Of a stretch of DNA of 64,000 nucleotides, positions 1 through 6,884 are shown piece by piece. Source of the stretch: Xylophilus sp. GW821-FHT01B05 (GTDB lineage: Bacteria; Pseudomonadota; Gammaproteobacteria; Burkholderiales; Burkholderiaceae_C); assembly GCA_038961845.1 (NCBI GenBank), contig CP152408.1:3720001-3784000 (forward strand). The letters run 5' to 3'. The notes beneath the pieces are model-generated. The model made no database searches. It saw only the letters and a list, made by a program, of their open reading frames with translations, and was not told where the DNA came from. Position 1 is the stretch's first letter. Each line of letters begins with the position of its first letter. A program made the translations under genes and the position numbers.

Positions 1-37
1 CGGAGAGTCCCGGCCGTTTCACAGGTGGTGGATTCAT
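1..37 (-). CDS. possible 5' end of pstC (phosphate ABC permease), cut by window edge
   Basis: A minus-strand ATG at 37 opens a frame that stays open to the window edge and reads MNPPPVKRPGLS. It lies 90 bp downstream of pstS on the same strand, where pstC normally follows in a pstSCAB operon. Only twelve codons are visible and no clear SD precedes the ATG, so identity rests on gene order alone. A GC-rich stem (CCCCGC at 45-50 with GCGGGG at 69-74) lies in the pstS-pstC gap. Such hairpins often lower expression of the permease genes relative to the abundant binding protein; here that is inference. Confidence 0.3.
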   Translation of the reverse strand, partial: MNPPPVKRPGLS

Positions 38-127
38 GGTGGCGCCCCGCCCGGCCGCAGTCGGCGGCGCGGGGGGCAGCGGCAGTGTAGAGGACACGGC
101 GCGGGTTGTGGCTTCAGGCTGCTGTGC

Positions 128-1165
128 TTAGCGCAGGGCGATGGCCTTGCCCGACGTGTCCTTGATGTCGCCCCAGGACTTGTAGATCGTGGCCTTCACG
201 CTGTCGGGCATGGGCACGTAGTCCAGGTCGGCGGCGGTCTTGTCGCCTTCCTTGTAGGCCCACTCGAAGAACTTCAGCGTGGTGGCGGCCTGGGCTGGCT
301 TGTCTTGCGACTTGTGCACCAGGATGAAGGTAGCGCCGGTGATGGGCCACGAATCCTTGCCAGGCTGGTTGGTCAGGATTTGGTAGAAGCTCTTGCTCCA
401 GTCAGCGCCGGCAGCGGCGGCCTTGAAGGCGCTGTCGTCCGGTGCGACCGCGTTGCCTGCGGCGTTCAGCAGTTGGGCGTAGGCCATCTTGTTCTGCTTG
501 ACGTAGGCGTACTCGACGTAGCCGATCGAGTTGGGCAGGCGGCCGACGAAGGCGGCAACGCCTTCATTGCCCTTGCCGCCGGCGCCGGTGGGCCAGTTCA
601 CTGCCGTGCCTTCGCCGACCTTGGACTTCCACTCGGGGTTCACCTTGCTCAGGTAGTTGGTGAAGATGAAGCTGGTGCCAGAGCCGTCGGCGCGGCGCAC
701 CGGGGCGATTTCTGCATCAGGCAGTGCCAAGCCGGGGTTCAGCGCCTTGATGGCGGGATCGTTCCAGTTGGCGATCTTGCCCAGGTAGATGTCACCCAGC
801 ACGGCGCCGCTCAGCTTCAGCTGGCCCGGGCCGATGCCCTTGATGTTGACCACCGGCACCACGCCACCGATCACGGTGGGGAACTGCACCAGGCCCTTGG
901 CCTGCAGCTCGTCGTCCTTCAGCGGCGCGTCAGAGGCGCCAAAGTCCACCGTCTTGGCATCGATCTGCTTGATGCCGGCGCCAGAACCCACCGATTGGTA
1001 GTTGATCTTGACGCCCGTGCTCTTGTTGTAGTCAGCGGCCCACTTGGCATACAGCGGTGCGGGGAAGCTCGCGCCTGCGCCAGTGGCTTCGTTCTGGGCC
1101 CAGGCCATGGAAGTTGCAGCGCACAGGCCGGCAACGGCAAACACGCGAATCATCGAAGTCTTCAT
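128..1165 (-). CDS. pstS: phosphate ABC transporter, periplasmic phosphate-binding protein PstS
   Basis: PstS captures inorganic phosphate in the periplasm and delivers it to the PstCAB importer. The 345-residue product starts with a Sec signal peptide (hydrophobic core about residues 6-20, likely cleavage after AWA near residue 23). The mature N terminus carries the family phosphate-loop motif [16 protein letters not shown], followed by [11 protein letters not shown] and [10 protein letters not shown]. Later segments [13 protein letters not shown] and [13 protein letters not shown] are also characteristic. Length is normal for the family. The start at 1165 sits just before the signal peptide, and a Pho-box-like repeat lies about 60 bp upstream at 1227-1244. 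Induction by PhoB under phosphate limitation is therefore expected. The gene is divergent from ppx. Confidence 0.97.
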   Translation of the reverse strand: MKTSMIRVFAVAGLCAATSMAWAQNEATGAGASFPAPLYAKWAADYNKSTGVKINYQSVGSGAGIKQIDAKTVDFGASDAPLKDDELQAKGLVQFPTVIGGVVPVVNIKGIGPGQLKLSGAVLGDIYLGKIANWNDPAIKALNPGLALPDAEIAPVRRADGSGTSFIFTNYLSKVNPEWKSKVGEGTAVNWPTGAGGKGNEGVAAFVGRLPNSIGYVEYAYVKQNKMAYAQLLNAAGNAVAPDDSAFKAAAAGADWSKSFYQILTNQPGKDSWPITGATFILVHKSQDKPAQAATTLKFFEWAYKEGDKTAADLDYVPMPDSVKATIYKSWGDIKDTSGKAIALR

Positions 1166-1226
1166 ATGCGTTCCTCTGGAAGTACAGGTGGCAGGAGAGT
1201 GATGAAACGGAATGTAGGGGCGCTAT

Positions 1227-1244
1227 ATGACAGTGACGTGACAT
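1227..1244 (-). promoter_or_regulatory. Pho box upstream of pstS
   Basis: Read on the minus strand, two 7-mers ATGTCAC and CTGTCAT are separated by 4 nt (GTCA), giving the 11-bp spacing of PhoB direct repeats (consensus CTGTCAT-N4-CTGTCAT). The site ends 62 bp upstream of the pstS start. PhoB control is inferred from consensus only. Confidence 0.7.
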
Positions 1245-1284
1245 ATTGATCACCCGCAGGGGCATGAGCCGCAGCAGTCAGGCA

Positions 1285-1302
1285 CTGTCACGTGTCTGTC
1301 AC
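1285..1302 (+). promoter_or_regulatory. Pho box upstream of ppx
   Basis: Two identical 7-mers CTGTCAC (1285-1291 and 1296-1302) are separated by GTGT, an 11-bp period matching the PhoB repeat. The site is on the ppx-coding strand, 58 bp before the chosen ppx start and 40 bp from the pstS box. The 23-codon extension possible from an ATG at 1292 would begin inside this operator, which argues for the start at 1361. Confidence 0.7.
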
Positions 1303-1360
1303 AACAATGCCGCACCCTGCGACACTCCTGCCTTGTTTCCCTTACCGGTCCCCTGCCCCC

Positions 1361-2842
1361 ATGGATGACGGAACCCTTCTCGCAGCCCTAGACCTGGGCT
1401 CCAACAGCTTTCGACTGGAAATCGGCCGGCTCGACCATGGTCGCGTATTGCGTACCGAATACCTGAAAGAAACCGTACGCCAGGGCGGCGGCCTGACGCC
1501 CGACGGCAGCCTGACGCAAGAAGCCCTGCAGCGCGGCTGGGACTGCCTGGCCCGCTTTGGCGAGCGCCTGGCGGGCTTCAAGGCCGGCCAGGTGCGCGCC
1601 GTGGCCACGCAAACCCTGCGAGAGGCGCGCAACCGCGAAGAATTCCTGTCGCGCGGCGCCGAAGTGCTGGGCTTCCCGATCGACGTCGTCTCCGGCCCCG
1701 AAGAAGCGCGCCTGATCTACGCCGGCGTGGCCCGGCTGCTGCCGCCCTCCTCCGAGCGCCGGCTGGTGGTCGACGTGGGCGGCCGCTCTACCGAGCTGGT
1801 GCTGGGCCAGGCGCTGCAGTCCAGGGTGCTGGCATCCTGCCCCATTGGCAGCGTGGCGGCCTCGCTCATCCACTTCCCGGACGGCCGCTACACCGTGGCG
1901 GCCTTTGCCGCGGCCCAGGCCGCCGCCGAGGCGGCCCTGGAAGACGAAGCCGCCCGCTTCCCGCGCAGCGACTGGGACGTGGCCTATGGCGCCTCGGGCA
2001 CCGTGGGCGCGATTGGCGACCTGCTGGCCGGCCTGGGCGAGCCGCCCGGGCTGATCACGCGCGCCGCCCTGCACGGCCTGCGCGACCGCCTGCTGCAGGC
2101 CCAGCACGCAGACCGCTTGCGCCTGATCGGGCTGAAGGAAGACCGGCGCCCGGTGATTGCCGGCGGCGTGAGCGTGCTGTGCGCAGTGTTTGCCCAGTTG
2201 GGCATAGAGCGCATGCAGATCGCCCAGGGCGCGCTGCGCCAGGGCGTGCTCTATGACCTGCTGCAGCGCGAAGCGCCGGCCACCGACATACGCACCGCTA
2301 CGGTGCAGGCGCTGGCCCTGCGCTTTGGCGTGGACGCCGAGCAGGCCGAGCGCGTGGACCGCACCGCGCGCGCGCTGTTCGCCCAGCTCTGCCCCGGCGC
2401 CCCTGAAGACGCGGTGCGCAGCCTGCACTGGGCCGCGCGCCTGCACGAGATCGGCAACAGCATCGCCCATGGCGAGCACCCACGCCACGGCGCCTACATC
2501 CTGGAGAACGCCGACGCGCCCGGCTTTGGCGAGCAGGAACAGCGCCAGTTGGCGCGCCTGGTACTGGGCCAGCGCGGCAAGCTGCGCAAGCTGCCGCTGG
2601 TGCTGGACGACGCCGGCTTTGCCATGCAGTTGCTCAGCCTGCGCCTGGCCGTGCTGCTGTGCCACGCGCGCCGCAACCCGGCCACGCCGCTGCCCCGCAT
2701 CGAGCGCGAAGCCGGCGGCTTCTGCATCACCATGCCGGCGCGCTGGGTGGAAGACTTTCCGCAGTCGGCGCACCTGCTGCGCGAAGAGCTGGAGGCCTGG
2801 CGCAAAACGCCCTGGGCGCTGGGAATGGCCTACGGCGCCTGA
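1361..2842 (+). CDS. ppx: exopolyphosphatase / Ppx-GppA family phosphatase
   Basis: This 493-residue cytoplasmic enzyme removes terminal phosphates from polyphosphate; family members can also hydrolyse pppGpp. The ASKHA phosphate-1 loop LAALDLGSNSFRLEIG is at residues 7-22. SGPEEARLIY near 111-120 holds the catalytic glutamate position, and VVDVGGRSTELVLG (about 136-149) is the phosphate-2 loop. The C-terminal part (WAARLHEIGNSIAHGEHPRH) is the HD-like domain of long Ppx forms. The ATG at 1361 is chosen over 1292 because the protein family begins a few residues before the ASKHA loop and the longer start lies in a Pho box. Presence beside pstS, sixA and ppk supports Ppx over GppA. Confidence 0.93.
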   Translation: MDDGTLLAALDLGSNSFRLEIGRLDHGRVLRTEYLKETVRQGGGLTPDGSLTQEALQRGWDCLARFGERLAGFKAGQVRAVATQTLREARNREEFLSRGAEVLGFPIDVVSGPEEARLIYAGVARLLPPSSERRLVVDVGGRSTELVLGQALQSRVLASCPIGSVAASLIHFPDGRYTVAAFAAAQAAAEAALEDEAARFPRSDWDVAYGASGTVGAIGDLLAGLGEPPGLITRAALHGLRDRLLQAQHADRLRLIGLKEDRRPVIAGGVSVLCAVFAQLGIERMQIAQGALRQGVLYDLLQREAPATDIRTATVQALALRFGVDAEQAERVDRTARALFAQLCPGAPEDAVRSLHWAARLHEIGNSIAHGEHPRHGAYILENADAPGFGEQEQRQLARLVLGQRGKLRKLPLVLDDAGFAMQLLSLRLAVLLCHARRNPATPLPRIEREAGGFCITMPARWVEDFPQSAHLLREELEAWRKTPWALGMAYGA

Positions 2843-2860
2843 ACACAGGACTATCAAATA

Positions 2861-2942
2861 AATAGCTGCATGCCGGCGTATACCCTGAATTTCAGTTAGT
2901 TTTGTACCTGAAGCGCAGGATACACGCCGGCTTCCAGCTATT
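2861..2942. repeat. large imperfect inverted repeat between convergent ppx and sixA (interspersed palindrome family, candidate)
   Basis: AATAGCTG (2861-2868) pairs with CAGCTATT near 2935-2942, and GCCGGCG (2872-2878) pairs with CGCCGGC (2925-2931), enclosing about 45 nt. The left half (actat...atagctgcatgcc) matches the repeats at 22816 and 24224. It fills the 116-bp gap between convergent genes and may serve as a bidirectional terminator, although neither arm is followed by a clean T run. Confidence 0.6.
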
Positions 2943-2958
2943 AATTTAGAAGCAGGCG

Positions 2959-3420
2959 CTACAGCACTTCAGGCGACTGCACGGTGACGATGACGGTCTC
3001 TGACCCTTCGGCGCGCTGGCGTTGGCGCAGCCACCAGACCGCGCCCTTGCGGATCGCGCATTCGCTGGCAGCCAAGCCAATCAGCTGGGCCACGGTCTGC
3101 CCCAGCATGGGCTGGTGGCCTACCACCAGCACGGCGCCCTTGGCGCGCGGCCATTGCACCAGCTCCAGCAGTTCGTTGGGCGAGCCGTCGGGCAGCAGCT
3201 CGGCGCGCAGCTTGTAGCGGCGGCCCAGCGCGGCGGCCGTCTGGTCGGTGCGGCGTGCCGGGCTGGCCAGCACGCGCAGGCCTTCGGGCAGCTGGCGATC
3301 AAGCCAGGCGGCCATGCGGGCGGCCTGCTTCTCGCCGCGCGGCGTCAGGCCGCGCTCCAGCTCGGGCAGGTCCTCGCGCCGGTCTTCGGCTTCTGCGTGG
3401 CGCCACAGGATCAGGTCCAT
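2959..3420 (-). CDS. sixA: phosphohistidine phosphatase SixA
   Basis: A small (153 aa) histidine phosphatase of the phosphoglycerate-mutase fold. SixA family proteins dephosphorylate phosphohistidine on signalling or PTS-type proteins. The N-terminal MDLILWRHAEAED carries the RHG-type motif with nucleophile H8, LASPARRTDQTA is the second conserved block, and VLVVGHQPMLGQ supplies the second catalytic histidine. The ATG at 3420 overlaps the ppk stop as TGATG and has an AGGAGG SD 8 nt upstream; a GTG at 3423 would add one residue. Overlap with ppk implies translational coupling, placing a histidine phosphatase with a kinase that works through a phosphohistidine intermediate. Whether it acts on PPK is unknown. 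Confidence 0.9.
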   Translation of the reverse strand: MDLILWRHAEAEDRREDLPELERGLTPRGEKQAARMAAWLDRQLPEGLRVLASPARRTDQTAAALGRRYKLRAELLPDGSPNELLELVQWPRAKGAVLVVGHQPMLGQTVAQLIGLAASECAIRKGAVWWLRQRQRAEGSETVIVTVQSPEVL

Positions 3421-5681
3421 CACACATGTCCTCCTGCCAGCGGCAGCGAAGGTGCGGGGTAGCGCTGCATCAGCGCCACCTGGGCGCTGTGGCCGCCCGC
3501 CTGGGCCGGCACTGCGCGGCGGTAGCGACCGTCGGCGCCCAGCAGCCAGGCGTCGCAGTCGTCATGCAAGTAGGCCACCAGGCATTCGTCGATGATGCGC
3601 TGGCGCAGCTTGTGGTCGGTCACCGGCCAGGCCAGTTCGACCCGGCGCAGCATGTTGCGGCTCATCCAGTCGGCGCTGGAGAGGTACAGGTCCTCGTCCT
3701 TGCCGCTGCGGAAGTAGAAGACGCGCGAATGCTCCAGGAAGCGTCCGATGATGGAGCGCACCCGGATGTTGCCGGTCTGCCCCGGCACGCTGGCTGGCAG
3801 GATGCAGGCGCCGCGCACGATCAGGTCGATCTGCACGCCGGCGCGGCCGGCATCCATCAGCGCATGCACCAGGCGCTCGTCGGTCAGCGCGTTCATCTTC
3901 AGCACGATGCGCCCCTCTTGCCCCTGGCGCGCGGCCTCTGCGGTGGCGGCGATGCGCTCGACCAGCCGGTCCTGCAGGTGAAACGGCGCAAGCCACAGGC
4001 GCTTCAGCTTGGGCAGCCGGTTCTGGCTGGCCAGGTGGGCAAAGACGGCGTCCATCTCGGCCGTCAGCGCCGGGTCGGCGGTGAGGTAGCTCAGGTCGGT
4101 GTAGAGCCGCGCGGTGCGCGGGTTGTAGTTGCCGGTGGACAGGTGGCCATAGCGCTGCAGGTGCCGGCCTTCGCGCCGCGTCACCAGCAGCATCTTGGCG
4201 TGCGTCTTCAGCCCGACCACGCCGTAGACCACCTGCGCGCCAATGGATTCCAGCGCCTCGGCCCAGTTGATGTTGGCTTCTTCGTCGAAGCGCGCCTTCA
4301 GCTCGACCACGGCCGTTACTTCCTTGCCGCGCCGCACCGCCTCGCGCAGCAGCTCCATCAGCTCGGAGTCGGCACCGGTGCGGTAGATGGTCTGCTTGAT
4401 GGCCAGCACGTCCGGGTCGTGCACGGCCTCGCGCAGGAAGGCCAGCACGCCGTCGAAGCTCTCAAACGGCTGGTGGATCAGCAGGTCGCGCCGGCGCAGT
4501 TGCTGCAGGATCGGCAGGCCGCTGCGCAGGCCCACGGCGCGCGCCGGCTTCCACTGCGGGAACAGCAGGCGGGGGTCGTCGACCAGGTCGATCAGCTGCG
4601 ACAGCCGCACCAGGTTGACCGGCCCGTGCACCCGGTACAGCGCGCCGGCCGGCAGGCCGAACTGCTGCAGCAAGAAGTCCGACAGATGCTGCGAGCAGCC
4701 AGAGGACACCTCCAGCCGCACCGCCTGGCCGTAGTGGCGCAATTGCAGGCCCTGGCGCAGCGCGGTGCGCAGGTTGCTGACCTCGTCCTCGTCCACCGCC
4801 AGATCAGAGTGGCGGGTGGCGCGGAACTGCGAGAACTCGGTGACTTCCCGCCCCGGGAACAGATCGGCCAGGTGCGCCCGCACCACGCTGGAGAGGCTGA
4901 CCACGGCCACGCCCTGCGGCGCCACCGTCTGCGGCAGGCGGATGAGGCGCGGCAGCACGCGCGGCACCTTGACGATGGCGATCTCGTTGTCGCGGCCAAA
5001 GGCGTCGCGGCCCTTCAGGCGCACGATGAAATTGAGCGATTTGTTGGCCACCTGCGGAAACGGGTGGGCCGGGTCCAGCCCCACCGGCACCAGCAGCGGA
5101 GACACCTCGCGCCGGAAGTAGTCGCGCACCCAGCGCCGCTGAGCGCTGTTGCGCTCGCCATGCGAGACGATGCGGATGCCGCGCCTGGCAAAAGCCGGCG
5201 TCAGTGCGTCGTTGTAGAGCGCGTACTGGCGCGCCACCAGGTCGTGCGCAATGGCCGATATCGCCTCGAAGCTGGTGCGGGTATAGAGCCCCTGCAGGTC
5301 GCCGGCCAGCGCGGCGGCCACGTGCGGCGCCATGCGCACCTCGAAGAATTCATCGAGGTTGGACGAGACGATGCACATGTAGCGCAGCCGCTCCAGCAGC
5401 GGCACGTCCTCGCGGCAGGCCCAGTCAAAGACACGTTCGTTGAAGGCCAGGATGCTGTGGTCGCGGTCCAGCAGCGGCGGCGAAGGCGCGGCGGCGGGCG
5501 GCAGCACCGCCGCCTCGATGGCCTCCGGCACCGGCGTGGTGGCCACGGTGATCGCGCGTGGCTGCGGCCCCGCCGCCTCCGGCAGCGCAAGGCCGGGAGT
5601 GCCGTTGGCGGCCGGCGGTGGCAGCGGTGCCGCATCGCCCTGCGGCGGCAACGGGAGATCGGGGGAACTGTGTGCGGACAT
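3420..5681 (-). CDS. ppk1: polyphosphate kinase 1
   Basis: PPK1 polymerises the gamma-phosphate of ATP into polyphosphate through an autophosphorylated histidine. After a proline/alanine-rich N-terminal tail of about 60 residues, the conserved domain begins with LDRDHSILAFNERVFDWA. H494 in GLKTHAKMLLV and H651 in RFLEHSRVFYF match the two catalytic histidines of E. coli PPK (435 and 592), with an identical separation of 157. GHLSTGNYNPRTARLYTD and LSSADWMSRNMLRRVE are further signatures. The start at 5681 (753 aa) is preferred over 5708, because the upstream ATG lies within a Pho-box-like repeat at 5707-5724. Neither ATG has a good SD. The gene is followed by overlapping sixA. Confidence 0.95.
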   Translation of the reverse strand: MSAHSSPDLPLPPQGDAAPLPPPAANGTPGLALPEAAGPQPRAITVATTPVPEAIEAAVLPPAAAPSPPLLDRDHSILAFNERVFDWACREDVPLLERLRYMCIVSSNLDEFFEVRMAPHVAAALAGDLQGLYTRTSFEAISAIAHDLVARQYALYNDALTPAFARRGIRIVSHGERNSAQRRWVRDYFRREVSPLLVPVGLDPAHPFPQVANKSLNFIVRLKGRDAFGRDNEIAIVKVPRVLPRLIRLPQTVAPQGVAVVSLSSVVRAHLADLFPGREVTEFSQFRATRHSDLAVDEDEVSNLRTALRQGLQLRHYGQAVRLEVSSGCSQHLSDFLLQQFGLPAGALYRVHGPVNLVRLSQLIDLVDDPRLLFPQWKPARAVGLRSGLPILQQLRRRDLLIHQPFESFDGVLAFLREAVHDPDVLAIKQTIYRTGADSELMELLREAVRRGKEVTAVVELKARFDEEANINWAEALESIGAQVVYGVVGLKTHAKMLLVTRREGRHLQRYGHLSTGNYNPRTARLYTDLSYLTADPALTAEMDAVFAHLASQNRLPKLKRLWLAPFHLQDRLVERIAATAEAARQGQEGRIVLKMNALTDERLVHALMDAGRAGVQIDLIVRGACILPASVPGQTGNIRVRSIIGRFLEHSRVFYFRSGKDEDLYLSSADWMSRNMLRRVELAWPVTDHKLRQRIIDECLVAYLHDDCDAWLLGADGRYRRAVPAQAGGHSAQVALMQRYPAPSLPLAGGHV

Positions 5682-5706
5682 TGCCAACAGAGTGTCCGCC
5701 TGAAAC

Positions 5707-5724
5707 ATGACTGCAATGTGACAG
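5707..5724 (-). promoter_or_regulatory. candidate Pho box upstream of ppk1
   Basis: On the minus strand CTGTCAC and CAGTCAT are separated by ATTG, an 11-bp period with 12 of 14 positions matching CTGTCAT repeats. It lies in the 23-bp interval between the upstream gene and the ppk1 region and includes the upstream candidate ATG (5708), which makes that start unlikely. Confidence 0.5.
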
Positions 5725-5731
5725 TTCTATG

Positions 5732-6655
5732 TCACGCGCCCGCCAGCAGGTGGCGGCGGTAGCGCGCTGGCATGTCGGCCAGGCGCATCAGCATCGGCAG
5801 GTCGGCGGTGTTGAAGTCCGGGTCCCAGGCGGGCGCCCCCAGAATGCGCGCGCCCAGGCGCAGGTAGGCCATGATCAGCGGCGGCGGCTCGACCGGCGGC
5901 AGGTCGGTGCGGGAGCCTTCCAGGTCTTCCCACTCGTCCACCGGCAGCGCCAGCCGCGGCCACACCTGCAGCTCGGGCGGGGCCAGGTGGGTGCGGCGCA
6001 GCCGGTGCCAGATGCCGGCGGCCAGCTGCGGGCTGGGCACGCCGTGCTGCAGCATCGGGATGCTGGCGCAGCCCAGCATGATGTCGAGCCGGTTGCGCAT
6101 CATGAATTGCGCCAGCGCGCCCCACAGCGCCAGGATGACGCCGCCGTGACGGTGCTCCGGGTGCACGCAGCTGCGGCCCAGCTCCACCATGTTCTCGCGC
6201 ATGCTGCGCAGGCGCACCAAGTCAAATTCCGTGTCGCTGTAGGTGCTGCCAATGCGCCGTGCCTGCGCTGGCGTCAGCACGCGGTAGGTGCCAATGACCG
6301 GGCCGCCTTCGCCGTCGCGCACCAGCAGGTGCTCGCAATACGGGTCGAACAGGTCGATGTCATGGCCGGCCAGCTTCGGGTCGGCCGGCACCGGCAGGCG
6401 CGCGCCCATCTCGCCGGCAAAAACGGCGTAGCGCAGCCGCTGCGCCTCGCGCACCTCGTCCAGGTGCTGGGCCCAGGCGACATGCAGCTCGCCGCGCTGC
6501 GGTGCCATGTCTGCCACGGGCTGCGGCAAGCGCGGCAGCAGCGCTTCACGGGTAGGCGGGACGCCGCGCAGGCTGGCGGCAAAGGCGCGCAGCGGCTGCG
6601 GCGACCAGGCGGCAACGGGCGACAAGGGCAGTGTCGGGACCGGCAGTTCGGGCAT
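5732..6655 (-). CDS. GNAT-fold acyltransferase, OlsB/hemolysin-like family
   Basis: The 307-residue product matches the acetyltransferase-5 / OlsB-like group, whose best known members N-acylate ornithine from acyl-ACP to make ornithine lipids. Supporting blocks are EAQRLRYAVFAGEMGARLP and DIDLFDPYCEHLLVRD. GTYRVLTPAQARRIGSTYS and the acyl-donor loop ELGRSCVHPEHRHGGVI complete the set. The ATG at 6655 has a strong AGAAGGAGA SD 7 nt upstream, so the 21-residue longer frame is rejected. Substrate cannot be assigned from sequence; ornithine-lipid or related membrane lipid synthesis is the family expectation. Ornithine lipids are often made under phosphate starvation, so its position next to ppk1 and pstS is suggestive. 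No Pho box was seen in front of it. Confidence 0.75.
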   Translation of the reverse strand: MPELPVPTLPLSPVAAWSPQPLRAFAASLRGVPPTREALLPRLPQPVADMAPQRGELHVAWAQHLDEVREAQRLRYAVFAGEMGARLPVPADPKLAGHDIDLFDPYCEHLLVRDGEGGPVIGTYRVLTPAQARRIGSTYSDTEFDLVRLRSMRENMVELGRSCVHPEHRHGGVILALWGALAQFMMRNRLDIMLGCASIPMLQHGVPSPQLAAGIWHRLRRTHLAPPELQVWPRLALPVDEWEDLEGSRTDLPPVEPPPLIMAYLRLGARILGAPAWDPDFNTADLPMLMRLADMPARYRRHLLAGA

Positions 6656-6735
6656 CTCGCATCTCCTTCTCGAATGATGCGAGCAGTCTGCTGGCCGCGC
6701 ATGACGACGCCATGGCAAGACGATGACAGTTTTTT

Positions 6736-6793
6736 GAAGAAAAGTGCCTGAAGCCGTTATGAATCCAGGGCTATAAGCTATCTATTAGATAGC
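6736..6793 (-). repeat. degenerate copy of the interspersed ATAGCT...AGGCACTTTT repeat
   Basis: Read on the minus strand it runs GCTATCTAATAGATAGCT, then TATAGCCCTGG, then CGGCTTCAGGCACTTTTC. This aligns with the copy at 60664-60718 (ATAGCTACTAGCCCAGG...GGGCTAGAGGCACTTTT). It abuts the ggt terminator in an otherwise empty intergenic region. Confidence 0.5.
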
Positions 6794-6795
6794 AA

Positions 6796-6817
6796 AATGC
6801 CCGCATGAGCGGGCATT
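6796..6817 (-). terminator. intrinsic terminator downstream of ggt
   Basis: AATGCCCGC (6796-6804) pairs with GCGGGCATT (6809-6817) around a 4-nt loop. On the minus strand the stem is followed by TTGC, and three A:T pairs extend it. It lies 67 bp beyond the ggt stop. Confidence 0.75.
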
Positions 6818-6884
6818 GGAACGGGCATTGGCATTCACATGCGCGGCTGAAGCCAGGGCCTGGCCCCAGCCGCTCATGGGTGGA

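Noticed and set aside
3255..5762. 835-codon plus-strand ORF opposite ppk1 and sixA
   Set aside because: Shadow ORF; no family similarity, and it crosses real gene boundaries and the Pho box.
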